Assembly (NCBI RefSeq): GCF_009933255.1
Contig: NZ_MAEI01000002.1
Coordinates: 1 to 64,000, forward strand
Direction: 5' to 3'
From: Enterococcus diestrammenae
Lineage (GTDB): Bacteria; Bacillota; Bacilli; Lactobacillales; Enterococcaceae
Length of the DNA: 64,000 nucleotides
This document shows positions 52,370 to 61,877 of this stretch, piece after piece (position 1 is the first letter of the stretch; the number at the start of each line of letters is the position of its first letter). The notes under the pieces were generated by a model that was given only the letters and a program-made list of their open reading frames with translations, was not told the DNA's origin and made no database searches. Made by a program: the position numbers and the translations under genes.

Positions 52370-55174
52370 ATGAAAATGAAGGATACCTTGCATTTAGGAA
52401 AAACCGATTTTCCGATGCGTGGCAACTTGCCTGTCCGAGAAGTTGAATGGCAAAAAGAATGGGAAGAGGCCAATATTTATCAACGCCGTCAAGAATTAAA
52501 TGAAGGAAAGCCTTCGTTTATTCTTCATGATGGACCCCCTTATGCAAACGGCAATATTCACTTGGGCCATTCCCTGAATAAAATTTCAAAAGATATCATT
52601 GTTCGTTCAAAATCCATGTCTGGTTTTCGGGCGCCTTATGTACCTGGTTGGGATACTCATGGTCTACCCATCGAACAAGTGTTGACCAATAAAGGCATCA
52701 AGCGCAAAGAGATGTCAATGGCGGCTTACCGGGAAAAATGTAAAGAGTATGCTTTGTCACAAGTGGACAAACAACGAGCCGACTTTAAACGTCTGGGGGT
52801 TGCCGGTGATTGGGAGCATCCTTATATCACTTTGCAACCGGAATACGAAGCTGAAGAAATCCGGGTCTTTGGTAAGATGGCTGAAAAAGGCTATATCTAC
52901 AAAGGCTTAAAACCCATTTACTGGTCACCGTCTTCGGAATCCTCTTTAGCCGAAGCGGAAATCGAGTACAAGGATGTTAAATCCCCCTCCATCTATGTCG
53001 CATTTCCAGTGGTTGATGGCAAAGAATTGTTGGATACCGATACTTCTTTCATCATCTGGACTACGACGCCATGGACCTTGCCAGCCAATATGGGGATTTC
53101 AGCAAACCCAGACTTTACTTACGTCCAAATCTTGGCTGATGACCGCAAGTTTGTTGTAGCCAAAGAATTGTTGGATACGGTAAAAGAAGCCATTGGTTGG
53201 GAAAAAGTTGAGGTCTTGCAAGAATTCCCAGGAACAGCTTTGGAATTTATGACGGCGCAACATCCTTTCTATGACCGGACTTCCTTGGTAATCTTAGGGG
53301 ACCACGTCACGTTGGATGCCGGGACTGGTTTAGTGCATACCGCACCGGGACACGGGGAAGACGACTACTTTGTTTGGCAAAAATACGGTTTTAAAGATAT
53401 TTTGTCACCAGTGGATAGTCGAGGCATGATGACAGATGAAGCACCAGGCTTTGAAGGTGTCTTTTATGACAAAGCCAATCCGATGGTAACTGATTTGCTG
53501 AAAGAAAAAGGTGCATTGCTAAAACTTGATTTCTTCACCCATAGCTATCCTCATGACTGGCGGACTAAAAAACCAGTGATTTATCGGGCAACGCCTCAAT
53601 GGTTTGCTTCCATTGATAAATTCCGGCAAAATATCTTAGACGAAGTGGAAAAAGTTGATTGGATCATTCCGTGGGGTGAAACGCGTTTGTACAACATGAT
53701 TCGTGACCGAGGGGATTGGGTAATCTCTCGTCAACGGGCATGGGGGGTTCCATTGCCGATTTTCTATGCGGAAAATGGCGATGTCATCTTGACTCCTGAA
53801 ACCATCGAACATGTAGCCCAATTATTTGCGGAACATGGCTCCAATGTTTGGTTTGAACGAGAAGCCAAAGAGTTGTTACCTGAAGGCTTTACGCATCCAG
53901 GTTCTCCAAATGGTCAATTTACCAAAGAAACAGATATCATGGATGTTTGGTTTGATTCGGGTTCTTCACATGAAGCGGTCTTGCGTCAACGTCCAGAACT
54001 CAGTTTCCCAGCAGACCTGTATTTGGAAGGTTCGGACCAATACCGTGGCTGGTTCAACTCCTCAATCACGACTAGTGTAGCAGTCAATGGCGTCGCACCA
54101 TACAAAGCTGTCTTGTCTCAAGGCTTCACCTTGGATGGCGAAGGCCGCAAAATGAGTAAGTCTTTGGGGAATACGATTTTACCAGAGAAAGTCATCAAGC
54201 AAATGGGTGCCGATATCTTGCGCTTGTGGGTCGCTAGTGTTGATACCGAAGCAGACGTACGAGTTTCGATGGATATCTTGAACCAAGTATCTGAAGTTTA
54301 CCGGAAAATTCGCAATACCATGCGTTTCTTATTAGCAAATACAGCAGACTTTGAGCCTGCAAAAGATACCGTTGCTTATGATCAATTGCGTTCTGTCGAT
54401 AAATACATGATGGTCCGTTTGAATCAAACCATCAAAGAAATCCGCGAAAATGGTTATGACAAATATGATTTCTTGACTATCTATAAAACAGTCATGAACT
54501 TTATGACCACCGACTTGTCTTCCTTCTACTTGGATTTTGCTAAAGATGTGGTGTATATCGAGGCTGAGGACAATCATCAACGCCGCTGCATGCAAACAGT
54601 CTTCTATCAAACCGCGGTGGCATTGACAAAACTCTTGACGCCAATCATCCCCCATACGGCTGAAGAAATCTGGAAACACCTGAAAGAGACGGAAGACTAT
54701 GTACAACTAGCAGAATTCCCTGCTTATCAAGAATATCCAAATCAAGGGGAATTATTGGATACTTGGCAAGCCTTCATGGATTTCAGAGATAAAGTGTTGA
54801 AAGCTTTGGAAGCGGCCCGGAATGAAAAATTAATCGGTAAATCCTTGGAAGCAAAATTGACGATTTATCCTAACGAACCAGTGGCAGAGTTGTTGAAAGC
54901 TGTCGATGCGGATATCGCACAATTGCTAATCGTTTCACCAGATTACTTGACCGTGGCACCGGTGGGAGCTGAAGCACCTGCTGCAGCGCAAATCTTTGAT
55001 GACGTGGCTTTATTAGTGGAAAAGGCCGATGGTGAAGTTTGTGATCGTTGCCGCCAAGTCAGAAAAGATGTTGGTGCTGATGCCAAGTTACCAACCTTGT
55101 GTAGTCATTGTGCAGAAATCGTTGAAGCTGGCTTTCCTGAAGCTGTCGCAGAAGGCTTTGAAACTAAAAAATAA
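52370..55174 (+). CDS. ileS: Isoleucyl-tRNA synthetase
   Basis: A 934-residue class I synthetase, bacterial (mupirocin-sensitive-like) length. HLGH of the HIGH motif ([15 protein letters not shown] near 57-71), the editing domain [10 protein letters not shown] type ([13 protein letters not shown] near 222-234), KMSKS in [10 protein letters not shown] near 594-603, and a C-terminal zinc site CDRCRQ-N12-CSHC near 886-909. ATG 52370 follows AAAAAGGAG. It ends the division cluster. Confidence 0.97.
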   Translation: MKMKDTLHLGKTDFPMRGNLPVREVEWQKEWEEANIYQRRQELNEGKPSFILHDGPPYANGNIHLGHSLNKISKDIIVRSKSMSGFRAPYVPGWDTHGLPIEQVLTNKGIKRKEMSMAAYREKCKEYALSQVDKQRADFKRLGVAGDWEHPYITLQPEYEAEEIRVFGKMAEKGYIYKGLKPIYWSPSSESSLAEAEIEYKDVKSPSIYVAFPVVDGKELLDTDTSFIIWTTTPWTLPANMGISANPDFTYVQILADDRKFVVAKELLDTVKEAIGWEKVEVLQEFPGTALEFMTAQHPFYDRTSLVILGDHVTLDAGTGLVHTAPGHGEDDYFVWQKYGFKDILSPVDSRGMMTDEAPGFEGVFYDKANPMVTDLLKEKGALLKLDFFTHSYPHDWRTKKPVIYRATPQWFASIDKFRQNILDEVEKVDWIIPWGETRLYNMIRDRGDWVISRQRAWGVPLPIFYAENGDVILTPETIEHVAQLFAEHGSNVWFEREAKELLPEGFTHPGSPNGQFTKETDIMDVWFDSGSSHEAVLRQRPELSFPADLYLEGSDQYRGWFNSSITTSVAVNGVAPYKAVLSQGFTLDGEGRKMSKSLGNTILPEKVIKQMGADILRLWVASVDTEADVRVSMDILNQVSEVYRKIRNTMRFLLANTADFEPAKDTVAYDQLRSVDKYMMVRLNQTIKEIRENGYDKYDFLTIYKTVMNFMTTDLSSFYLDFAKDVVYIEAEDNHQRRCMQTVFYQTAVALTKLLTPIIPHTAEEIWKHLKETEDYVQLAEFPAYQEYPNQGELLDTWQAFMDFRDKVLKALEAARNEKLIGKSLEAKLTIYPNEPVAELLKAVDADIAQLLIVSPDYLTVAPVGAEAPAAAQIFDDVALLVEKADGEVCDRCRQVRKDVGADAKLPTLCSHCAEIVEAGFPEAVAEGFETKK

Positions 55175-55230
55175 ATCAATTAGTCAGAAGCATATCGCTT
55201 TTTGATGAACTACAATCAAAGGGTTAAAAC

Positions 55231-55277
55231 AAGCCGTGCCTTTCCTATTACGAAATGAGATAGGAAAGGCACGGCTT
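55231..55277. terminator. 18-bp perfect hairpin after ileS
   Basis: AAGCCGTGCCTTTCCTAT pairs without mismatch with 55260-55277, with an 11-nt loop. Only CTTCTTTG follows, a poor T-run. Bases 55281-55415 hold no recognised gene. Confidence 0.65.
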
Positions 55278-55419
55278 CTTTGTGACTAAAGGATGGTAAG
55301 GGTGTAGTCTTCTTTTTTATGGTAAGTTTTTTATTTATCGATAAGGGCTATCGCCAATCATGATAAACCGGTATATCGGAACGAAGACCGCTCTTCATCG
55401 AGAGATTGTTTGGCTATTG

Positions 55420-55449
55420 TTGACATTTGATGTAAGGAAAACTTAGAAT
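55420..55449 (+). promoter_or_regulatory. Upstream gltB promoter
   Basis: TTGACA-N18-TAGAAT, about 130 nt before the gltB start. Confidence 0.55.
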
Positions 55450-55504
55450 AGTTATTAAATCCGAACGATTTTTTTCTTTTATTTTCAAAGGCTAAGGAAA
55501 AATA

Positions 55505-55533
55505 TTTACAGGATTAACAAAACAATGTAAACT
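55505..55533 (+). promoter_or_regulatory. Downstream gltB promoter
   Basis: TTTACA-N17-TAAACT, about 50 nt before the gltB start. Confidence 0.55.
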
Positions 55534-55583
55534 AACAGAAATTAGAATTTTCAGATTATTATTACAAAGGGTGAGGTGTGAGG

Positions 55584-58500
55584 ATGAAGCGAGACCTAGC
55601 GAAAGATAACTTGATGTATGATCCTTCATTTGAAAAAGACGCTTGTGGGATGGGCTTTATCGCACAGAAAGATGGTGTGGCATCACATCTATTAGTTGAG
55701 CGGGCGCTGACCATGTTGGAGCGAATGAATCATCGTGGCGGGACTGGCGCAGAACCAGATACCGGTGATGGTGCGGGGATGTTGATGGCGTTGCCGGATG
55801 CCTTTTTTCAAGGCAAGGCGCAACAAGCCGGGGTGACGTTACCGAAAAAAGGCGAATATGCGGTGGCTATGTTATTTTTGCCCAAGGAGAGCAAGAAACG
55901 CGATGAGCTAACCAAAGCACTGATTCATGACATTTTTACGGCAGGTTTTGATGTCTTATGGACGCGGGCTGTGCCTTATAATTTTTACAACTGTGGCCCT
56001 GGTGCCCAAGCGGTGATGCCAAGCTTTTTGCAGCTGTTTATCGAAAAACCGTTGGATATTAAAAAAGGGCGGGCTTTTGAAGACCAGCTTTTCCGTTTGC
56101 GTCGGAAAATCGAGAAATCCTATGATGCCAATGAAGTGGCGATTTGCAGTCTTTCCTCTAAAACCATCGTCTATAAAGGGATGCTACATGCTTATCAAGT
56201 GGGAGAATTTTTCCCAGATCTCAAAGATCCTGAGATGGCTACTAGTATCGCCTTGACTCACTCACGCTTTTCCACCAATACTTTTCCGAGTTGGGATCGG
56301 GCCCAACCGTTTCGTTTTTTGGCCCACAATGGGGAAATCAATACCTTACGAGGTGCCGAAAATTGGATGCATAGCCACAAAATCGAAATCTATAACGATG
56401 ACAATTCTGATTCTGCCAAATTAGAAAATTGTCTGGAATACTTGTACCGCAATGGCCGGGATATTCCCCATGCTTTGATGATGTTAGTGCCAGAAGCTTG
56501 GTCTAAAGAAGCTAGCCTAGCTCCTGAGTTGAAAGCTTTCAATGAATACAATGCTAGCTTTATGACACCATGGGATGGGCCGGCTGCTTTATGCTTTACC
56601 GATGGAGAGATTGTCGGTTCGGCACTAGATCGCAATGGCTTGCGACCATCTCGTTATTCCATTACCAAAGATGGTTTTATTATTGTCGCTTCTGAATCAG
56701 GGGTGGTGGACTTGGAGCCGGCAACCGTGATTGAAAAAGGCGTCTTAGGTCCAGCCAATATCTTCTTGGTAGATACCCGCAATGGCAAAATTTTGCGTAA
56801 TGATGAAATTAAACACAACTATGCCAAAGCGAAACCTTATGAAAAATGGTTGGCGAAAAACCGTCTTGAGTTGGAGAAGTTGACAGCAACCACTCCAGTC
56901 AAACGAGATTTTTCGGAAGCAGAACGCCAACGCCTATGGAAGTTAAACGGCTATACTGATGAAATATTGCGTACCGTGATTGCTCCGATGGCGAAAAATG
57001 GTGAAGAACCGGTGATTTCCATGGGCTATGATTCACCGTTAGCCGTCTTAAGCGACAAGCCACAATCCTTGTTTACTTACTTTAAACAACAGTTTGCCCA
57101 AGTTACCAATCCGCCCATCGATGCCATTAGAGAAAAGATGGTCATCGGTACCGAGCTGTTTTTAGGACGGGACGGGGATATCAGAAAAGACGTGGCAGAA
57201 AACTGTTGCAAACTCAAAGTCGCCAATCCGATTTTGTCTACTGATGATTTTGAAAAATTATTGGCAGTGAATCAAGGAAAACAAAAAACGCAAGTGCAGT
57301 CGATTTTGTATCAAATGGATACCGACAATCCCAACACGTTGCAACAAGCTCTGGAAGCCTTATTTAAAGAAGCTGAAGCAAAGGTGGACAGTGGCGTATC
57401 GATCCTTGTGCTAAGCGATCGCAACCGCAGCGAAGGGCAGTTGGCGATTCCAATTTTATTAGCGGTAGCCGGCCTGCACAATTATTTGGTAAAACAAGGG
57501 AAGGGTTCCTTAGCATCGATTGTGGCGGATACTGCAGAAGTCTGCGAAGTCCATCATTGTGCCATGTTGATTGGCTACGGAGCCAGCGGGATTCATCCGT
57601 ATCTGGCATATAGTACATTGGTGGCCTATGGTTTGGAAGACAAGGCGGAAAACTATCGCAAAGCCTGTGAAAAAGGGTTGATCAAAGTCATGAGCCGAAT
57701 GGGGATTTCTACCGTGGCGGGCTATCATGGAGCTCAGTTGTTTGAAGCGGTGGGAATTTCGGCAGCGGTATGTGACCAGTATTTTGCTGGAACTGCTTCT
57801 CGTATCGGGGGGTTAAGTTTGCCCCAAATCGAAGCGGAATACGTAGCTCGTTACCAAGACGCTTATGGTTCGCAAGCCAGTGATTATTTACCTTCTGGCG
57901 GAAGTTTCCAATACAAAGCAGACGGAGAACATCATTTGTTCAACCCGAAAACAATCTACAATTTCCAAAAAGCGGTGCGGGCTGGGGATTATCAGTTGTA
58001 TAAAACCTATGCCAACGCCATGAATGAAGAAACTTTAGCAACGCCTACCACTTTACGGGGCATGTGGGAATTTGATGATAGCCGACCAAGCATCCCGTTG
58101 GATAAAGTCGAGCCGGCAGAAAATATCGTGAAACGCTTCAAAGTCGGCGCCATGTCGTATGGCTCCTTGAGCGAAGAAGCCCACAAATGTTTGGCAGAAG
58201 CGATGAATTCCATTGGTGCCAAATCCAATTCTGGAGAAGGTGGCGAGAATCGGGATCGCTTCAAGCCAACTGCTGACGGGCGCAATTTCAATAGTAAAAT
58301 CAAACAAGTGGCATCCGGTCGTTTCGGGGTCAATGCCGAATACCTGATGAGTGCGGAAGAATTGCAAATCAAAGTTGCGCAAGGGGCAAAACCTGGCGAA
58401 GGTGGCCAGTTGCCGGGAAATAAAGTCTTTCCTTGGGTAGCGACGATCCGTGGCTCCACGCCAGGGGTGCGCTTGATTTCACCACCGCCTCATCATGATA

Positions 58501-60089
58501 TTTATTCTATTGAGGATTTGGCGCAGTTGATTTATGACTTGAAAGCCATCAATCCCTATGCTCGAATCAACGTTAAGCTGGTTTCATCCACTGGTGTCGG
58601 GACGATTGCTACCGGGGTCGTCAAAGCTGGCGCGGATGTCGTGGTCATTTCTGGCTATGATGGTGGCACCGGTGCCTCTCCACGAAACTCGGTGCGAGAT
58701 GCCGGCCTGCCTTGGGAAATGGGCTTAGCAGAAGCTCATCAAACGTTGGCGTTGAACGATTTGCGGCAACGAATGACCTTGGAAACCGATGGCAAGTTGA
58801 TGACCGGTCGTGACATTGCCGTTGCGGCTTTGTTAGGGGCGGAAGAATACAGTTTTGCTTCCTTAGCGCTAGTAGCTATCGGCTGTGTGATGATGCGAGT
58901 TTGTAGCTTGAACACGTGTCCGGTGGGGGTAGCGACGCAAAATCCTGCTTTGCGCAAATTCTTCGTGGGCAAACCAGAGCATGTGGTCAACATGATGATG
59001 TACTTGGCCGAAGATTTGCGGGAAATCATGGCAGAACTGGGTTTCCAAACCATCGATGAAATGGTAGGACACACGGAAGTCTTAAAACCGCGCTTTGTGG
59101 CAAAAGGCAAGGCGAAATCCTTGGACTTCTCCAAAATGCTAGGAACCACTATCGGCATTCAACGGAAAACCGTCAATCCTTTCCAAGAAAAACGCCAATG
59201 GCCAATGTTGGACAACTATGCTCAAGCAGCCATTGACAATGGGCAACAAACCACTGTTGCCGCAAGTATCAACAATGTGGAACGCTCTGTTGGGGCGCGA
59301 ATGGGTGGCTGGATTGCCGAACGTTTTGGCAATGATAGCTTACAACCAGGCTTATTGAATTACACCTATACTGGGATTGCTGGGCAAAGTTTTGGTGCCT
59401 TTACCACGCAGGGAATGGAACTAAAACTGATTGGGGAAGCCAATGACTATGTAGCAAAAGGCTTAAGTGGCGGTCGTTTGATTATCGTCCCACCGGCAGA
59501 TGCGGCGTATGATGTGGAAAGTTCACCAATTGTCGGTAATGTAGCTTGCTTTGGGGCTAATAACGGAGAAGGGTATTTCCGCGGGTTGGCTGGCGAACGC
59601 TTCTGTGTCCGTAACTCCGGCGCTCGGGTAGTGGTGGAAGGAGTTGGTGATAATGGTTGTGAGTATATGACCGGTGGCGTGGCCGTTATTTTAGGGAAAA
59701 CGGGTCGCAACTTTGGCGCCGGCATGAGTGGCGGTGTCGCCTACGTGTATGATCCAGAAGGTGTTTTTCCAGCAAAATGCAATCTGGAAATGGTGGACCT
59801 GTACGCTGTGGGAGAATGTGGAGATGATGCCATCTTGAAAGAAATGGTCACCAAACATTATGAGTTTACCAACTCCATCAAAGCGGCAACCTTGTTAGCC
59901 AATTGGGAGGAAGCGGTGACGCATTTCGTCAAAGTCTATCCAACTGAATACCATGCAGTCAATGATGCTATGGCAGAGTTTGCTGCTGAGGGGGTGGCGG
60001 GAGCTGAATTGGTTGCTAAAGCCTTCGAGAAAGTCGTGGGACAACAAGCAGCCCCCGTCGTAACAGCACTTGGAAAGGAGGGGATCTAA
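55584..60089 (+). CDS. gltB: Glutamate synthase large subunit
   Basis: A 1501-residue amidotransferase-synthase making glutamate from glutamine and 2-oxoglutarate. N-terminal class II glutaminase: C21 (DACGMGF) becomes the N-terminal nucleophile after removal of the leader. The FMN/2-oxoglutarate domain includes GGTGASP near 1032, and the 3Fe-4S cysteines are C1101, C1107 and C1112 (CVMMRVCSLNTC). The C-terminal GXGXG beta-helix domain covers about 1250-1460. ATG 55584 has the site AAGGGTGAGG. Full length and apparently intact. Confidence 0.97.
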   Translation: MKRDLAKDNLMYDPSFEKDACGMGFIAQKDGVASHLLVERALTMLERMNHRGGTGAEPDTGDGAGMLMALPDAFFQGKAQQAGVTLPKKGEYAVAMLFLPKESKKRDELTKALIHDIFTAGFDVLWTRAVPYNFYNCGPGAQAVMPSFLQLFIEKPLDIKKGRAFEDQLFRLRRKIEKSYDANEVAICSLSSKTIVYKGMLHAYQVGEFFPDLKDPEMATSIALTHSRFSTNTFPSWDRAQPFRFLAHNGEINTLRGAENWMHSHKIEIYNDDNSDSAKLENCLEYLYRNGRDIPHALMMLVPEAWSKEASLAPELKAFNEYNASFMTPWDGPAALCFTDGEIVGSALDRNGLRPSRYSITKDGFIIVASESGVVDLEPATVIEKGVLGPANIFLVDTRNGKILRNDEIKHNYAKAKPYEKWLAKNRLELEKLTATTPVKRDFSEAERQRLWKLNGYTDEILRTVIAPMAKNGEEPVISMGYDSPLAVLSDKPQSLFTYFKQQFAQVTNPPIDAIREKMVIGTELFLGRDGDIRKDVAENCCKLKVANPILSTDDFEKLLAVNQGKQKTQVQSILYQMDTDNPNTLQQALEALFKEAEAKVDSGVSILVLSDRNRSEGQLAIPILLAVAGLHNYLVKQGKGSLASIVADTAEVCEVHHCAMLIGYGASGIHPYLAYSTLVAYGLEDKAENYRKACEKGLIKVMSRMGISTVAGYHGAQLFEAVGISAAVCDQYFAGTASRIGGLSLPQIEAEYVARYQDAYGSQASDYLPSGGSFQYKADGEHHLFNPKTIYNFQKAVRAGDYQLYKTYANAMNEETLATPTTLRGMWEFDDSRPSIPLDKVEPAENIVKRFKVGAMSYGSLSEEAHKCLAEAMNSIGAKSNSGEGGENRDRFKPTADGRNFNSKIKQVASGRFGVNAEYLMSAEELQIKVAQGAKPGEGGQLPGNKVFPWVATIRGSTPGVRLISPPPHHDIYSIEDLAQLIYDLKAINPYARINVKLVSSTGVGTIATGVVKAGADVVVISGYDGGTGASPRNSVRDAGLPWEMGLAEAHQTLALNDLRQRMTLETDGKLMTGRDIAVAALLGAEEYSFASLALVAIGCVMMRVCSLNTCPVGVATQNPALRKFFVGKPEHVVNMMMYLAEDLREIMAELGFQTIDEMVGHTEVLKPRFVAKGKAKSLDFSKMLGTTIGIQRKTVNPFQEKRQWPMLDNYAQAAIDNGQQTTVAASINNVERSVGARMGGWIAERFGNDSLQPGLLNYTYTGIAGQSFGAFTTQGMELKLIGEANDYVAKGLSGGRLIIVPPADAAYDVESSPIVGNVACFGANNGEGYFRGLAGERFCVRNSGARVVVEGVGDNGCEYMTGGVAVILGKTGRNFGAGMSGGVAYVYDPEGVFPAKCNLEMVDLYAVGECGDDAILKEMVTKHYEFTNSIKAATLLANWEEAVTHFVKVYPTEYHAVNDAMAEFAAEGVAGAELVAKAFEKVVGQQAAPVVTALGKEGI

Positions 60090-61529
60090 ATGGCAGATCC
60101 ATTTGGCTTTATGAAATATCCGCGAAAGGACAACCCTTATCGCGAAGTGGACCAGCGTATCAATGACTGGCAAGAGCTACAGATTCCCTTGGACCAGAAG
60201 GAGCGGCAAGAACAAGCGGCTCGCTGTATGAACTGTGGGATTCCTTTCTGTCACGCCGGTACCTTTTATGGTGAACAACGGGCGGCTTCTGGTTGTCCCA
60301 ATGACAATCTGATTCCGGAATGGAATGATTTGTTGTATCAAGGTTTGGAACAAGAGGCTTTTAAACGTTTGGCTCGTACTAATCCATTGCCAGAGATGAC
60401 CGGACGCGTTTGTCCAGCACCTTGTGAAAAAGGTTGTACCGAATCACTAAATGGCGAGGGCGTGACGATTCATGATAACGAACGCTACATCATCGATACC
60501 GCTTTTGAAAATGGCTGGGTCAAAGAAAGTGGTCTACCGATGGCTGCGACAGGTTTCAAAGTCGCAGTCATTGGCTCAGGTCCGGCAGGCTTGTCGGCAG
60601 CTTGGCGCTTAAACCAGTTGGGCCATGAGGTGACTGTCTATGAACGCAGTGATCGTTTCGGCGGGTTGTTGATGTATGGCATTCCTAATATGAAATTGGA
60701 TAAAGAGATTGTCCAACGCCGAGTGGATCTGATGGCGGAATTGGGGGTTCATTTTGTAGCTAATACCGAAGTAGGCGTAGATATCTCGGTTAAGGAGCTC
60801 AATAAACAGTTTGACCGCATTATTGTAGCAACCGGCGCCAGCGTTCCTCGGGACTTACCGGTGAAAGGTCGCCAGTTGCAAGGCATTCAATTTGCAGTAG
60901 ATTATCTGACTGAAGCTACCAAGGACGTGCTGAAACACGGCAAACAAGCGGAATCCAAAAAACTGGCGGGCAAACACGTGGTAGTGATTGGCGGGGGGGA
61001 TACCGGCAATGACTGTGTCGGCGCAGCTATTCGCCAAGGGGCTCAATCGGTGAAACAACTGGAAATCACCCCAGCCTTACCAACTAGTCGTTCCGCCAAC
61101 AACCCTTGGCCAGAATATCCTTTCACTGCTAAACTAGGCTACGGTCAAGAAGAAGCTGCCTTTGTGATGGGAGAAGAGATTTCTCGCTATAGCACTTCTA
61201 CCACCGGGTTTATCGGTGCGGAACGGGGCCAACTCATCGCGATTGAAACCGTGAAAGTCGATGGGCAATTCCAACCCATCCCTGGTACCGAAGAAGTCCT
61301 CAAAGCAGATTTGGTGTTGCTGGCGATGGGCTTTACGGGAGCAGAACAAGCCTTGTTGGATGCATTTGGGATCAAAGAGATTTTAGATGATTACACTACC
61401 AACAATGAACGGATTTTGGTAGCTGGTGATGCCAAACGGGGTCCAAGTCTAGTGATTTGGGCCATTCGCGAAGGCCGTAAAGTCGCCGAAAAAGTCGACG
61501 CATCTTTGCGTGCGTTGATCTACCAATAA
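60090..61529 (+). CDS. gltD: Glutamate synthase small subunit
   Basis: A 479-residue FAD/NAD(P)H protein that feeds electrons to GltB. N-terminal iron-sulfur cysteines (RCMNCGIPFCHAG, CPAPCEKGC near 48-60 and 110-118), FAD-binding GSGPAGLSAAWRL near 162-174, and NADPH-binding VIGGGDTGNDC near 297-307. It begins directly at the gltB stop with AAAGGAGGGG upstream, so the two are co-transcribed. Confidence 0.97.
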   Translation: MADPFGFMKYPRKDNPYREVDQRINDWQELQIPLDQKERQEQAARCMNCGIPFCHAGTFYGEQRAASGCPNDNLIPEWNDLLYQGLEQEAFKRLARTNPLPEMTGRVCPAPCEKGCTESLNGEGVTIHDNERYIIDTAFENGWVKESGLPMAATGFKVAVIGSGPAGLSAAWRLNQLGHEVTVYERSDRFGGLLMYGIPNMKLDKEIVQRRVDLMAELGVHFVANTEVGVDISVKELNKQFDRIIVATGASVPRDLPVKGRQLQGIQFAVDYLTEATKDVLKHGKQAESKKLAGKHVVVIGGGDTGNDCVGAAIRQGAQSVKQLEITPALPTSRSANNPWPEYPFTAKLGYGQEEAAFVMGEEISRYSTSTTGFIGAERGQLIAIETVKVDGQFQPIPGTEEVLKADLVLLAMGFTGAEQALLDAFGIKEILDDYTTNNERILVAGDAKRGPSLVIWAIREGRKVAEKVDASLRALIYQ

Positions 61530-61532
61530 AGC

Positions 61533-61575
61533 AAAAAAGATGTCGCACTCACTTAGAGGCGGCATCTTTTTCTAA
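61533..61575 (+). terminator. Terminator of gltBD
   Basis: AAAAGATGTCGC pairs with GCGGCATCTTTT (one G-T pair), followed by TTC and more T. Confidence 0.85.
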
Positions 61576-61577
61576 TC

Positions 61578-61626
61578 GACTTGGTATTATAAAATTTTCA
61601 CAAGTAAAATTTTATAATACCAAGTC
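61578..61626. repeat. Perfect 21-bp inverted repeat between gltD and zwf
   Basis: 61578-61598 pairs without mismatch with 61606-61626, 7-nt loop. It is AT-rich (TATTATAAAATTTT in the stem). It follows the gltD terminator directly and has no T-run of its own. Confidence 0.8.
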
Positions 61627-61643
61627 TAACGACATTTGGCTTC

Positions 61644-61741
61644 ACGAACTAGCTCTCTTCGGAGTTAAGTCAAAACCAACACATGATGTTCTTTATCATG
61701 TGTCGGTTTTGACTTAATTCTCGAGAGCGGAACGAGTTCGT
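61644..61741. repeat. Large compound hairpin between gltD and zwf
   Basis: The inner stem 61665-61687 pairs with 61695-61717 (22 of 23 pairs, one A-C mismatch, loop GTTCTTT). Outer helices are ACGAACT with AGTTCGT and GCTCTC with GAGAGC. CTTTTTG follows on the plus strand, so it can act as a terminator between convergent genes. Confidence 0.75.
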
Positions 61742-61754
61742 TCAGCCTTTTTGT

Positions 61755-61847
61755 CAATAAAGAACTTATAAAAAATTATGCTCCAAAAAGCTTGATGTAT
61801 CAGGAATTAAGTGGCCTATCATGCCGTCATTGTGATGCCCGAAAAAG
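61755..61847 (+). repeat. Intergenic repeat family A, copy 3
   Basis: 93 nt just after the compound hairpin, about 89 percent identical by eye to 27347-27439. Its last bases overlap the zwf terminator on the minus strand. Confidence 0.85.
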
Positions 61848-61865
61848 CTAAAAGCCTCTTTGCTT
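61841..61865 (-). terminator. Terminator of zwf
   Basis: On the minus strand, AAGC-AAAG pairs with CTTT-(TA)-GCTT, followed by TTTTC. Confidence 0.6.
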
Positions 61866-61877
61866 CAGCATTAACTT

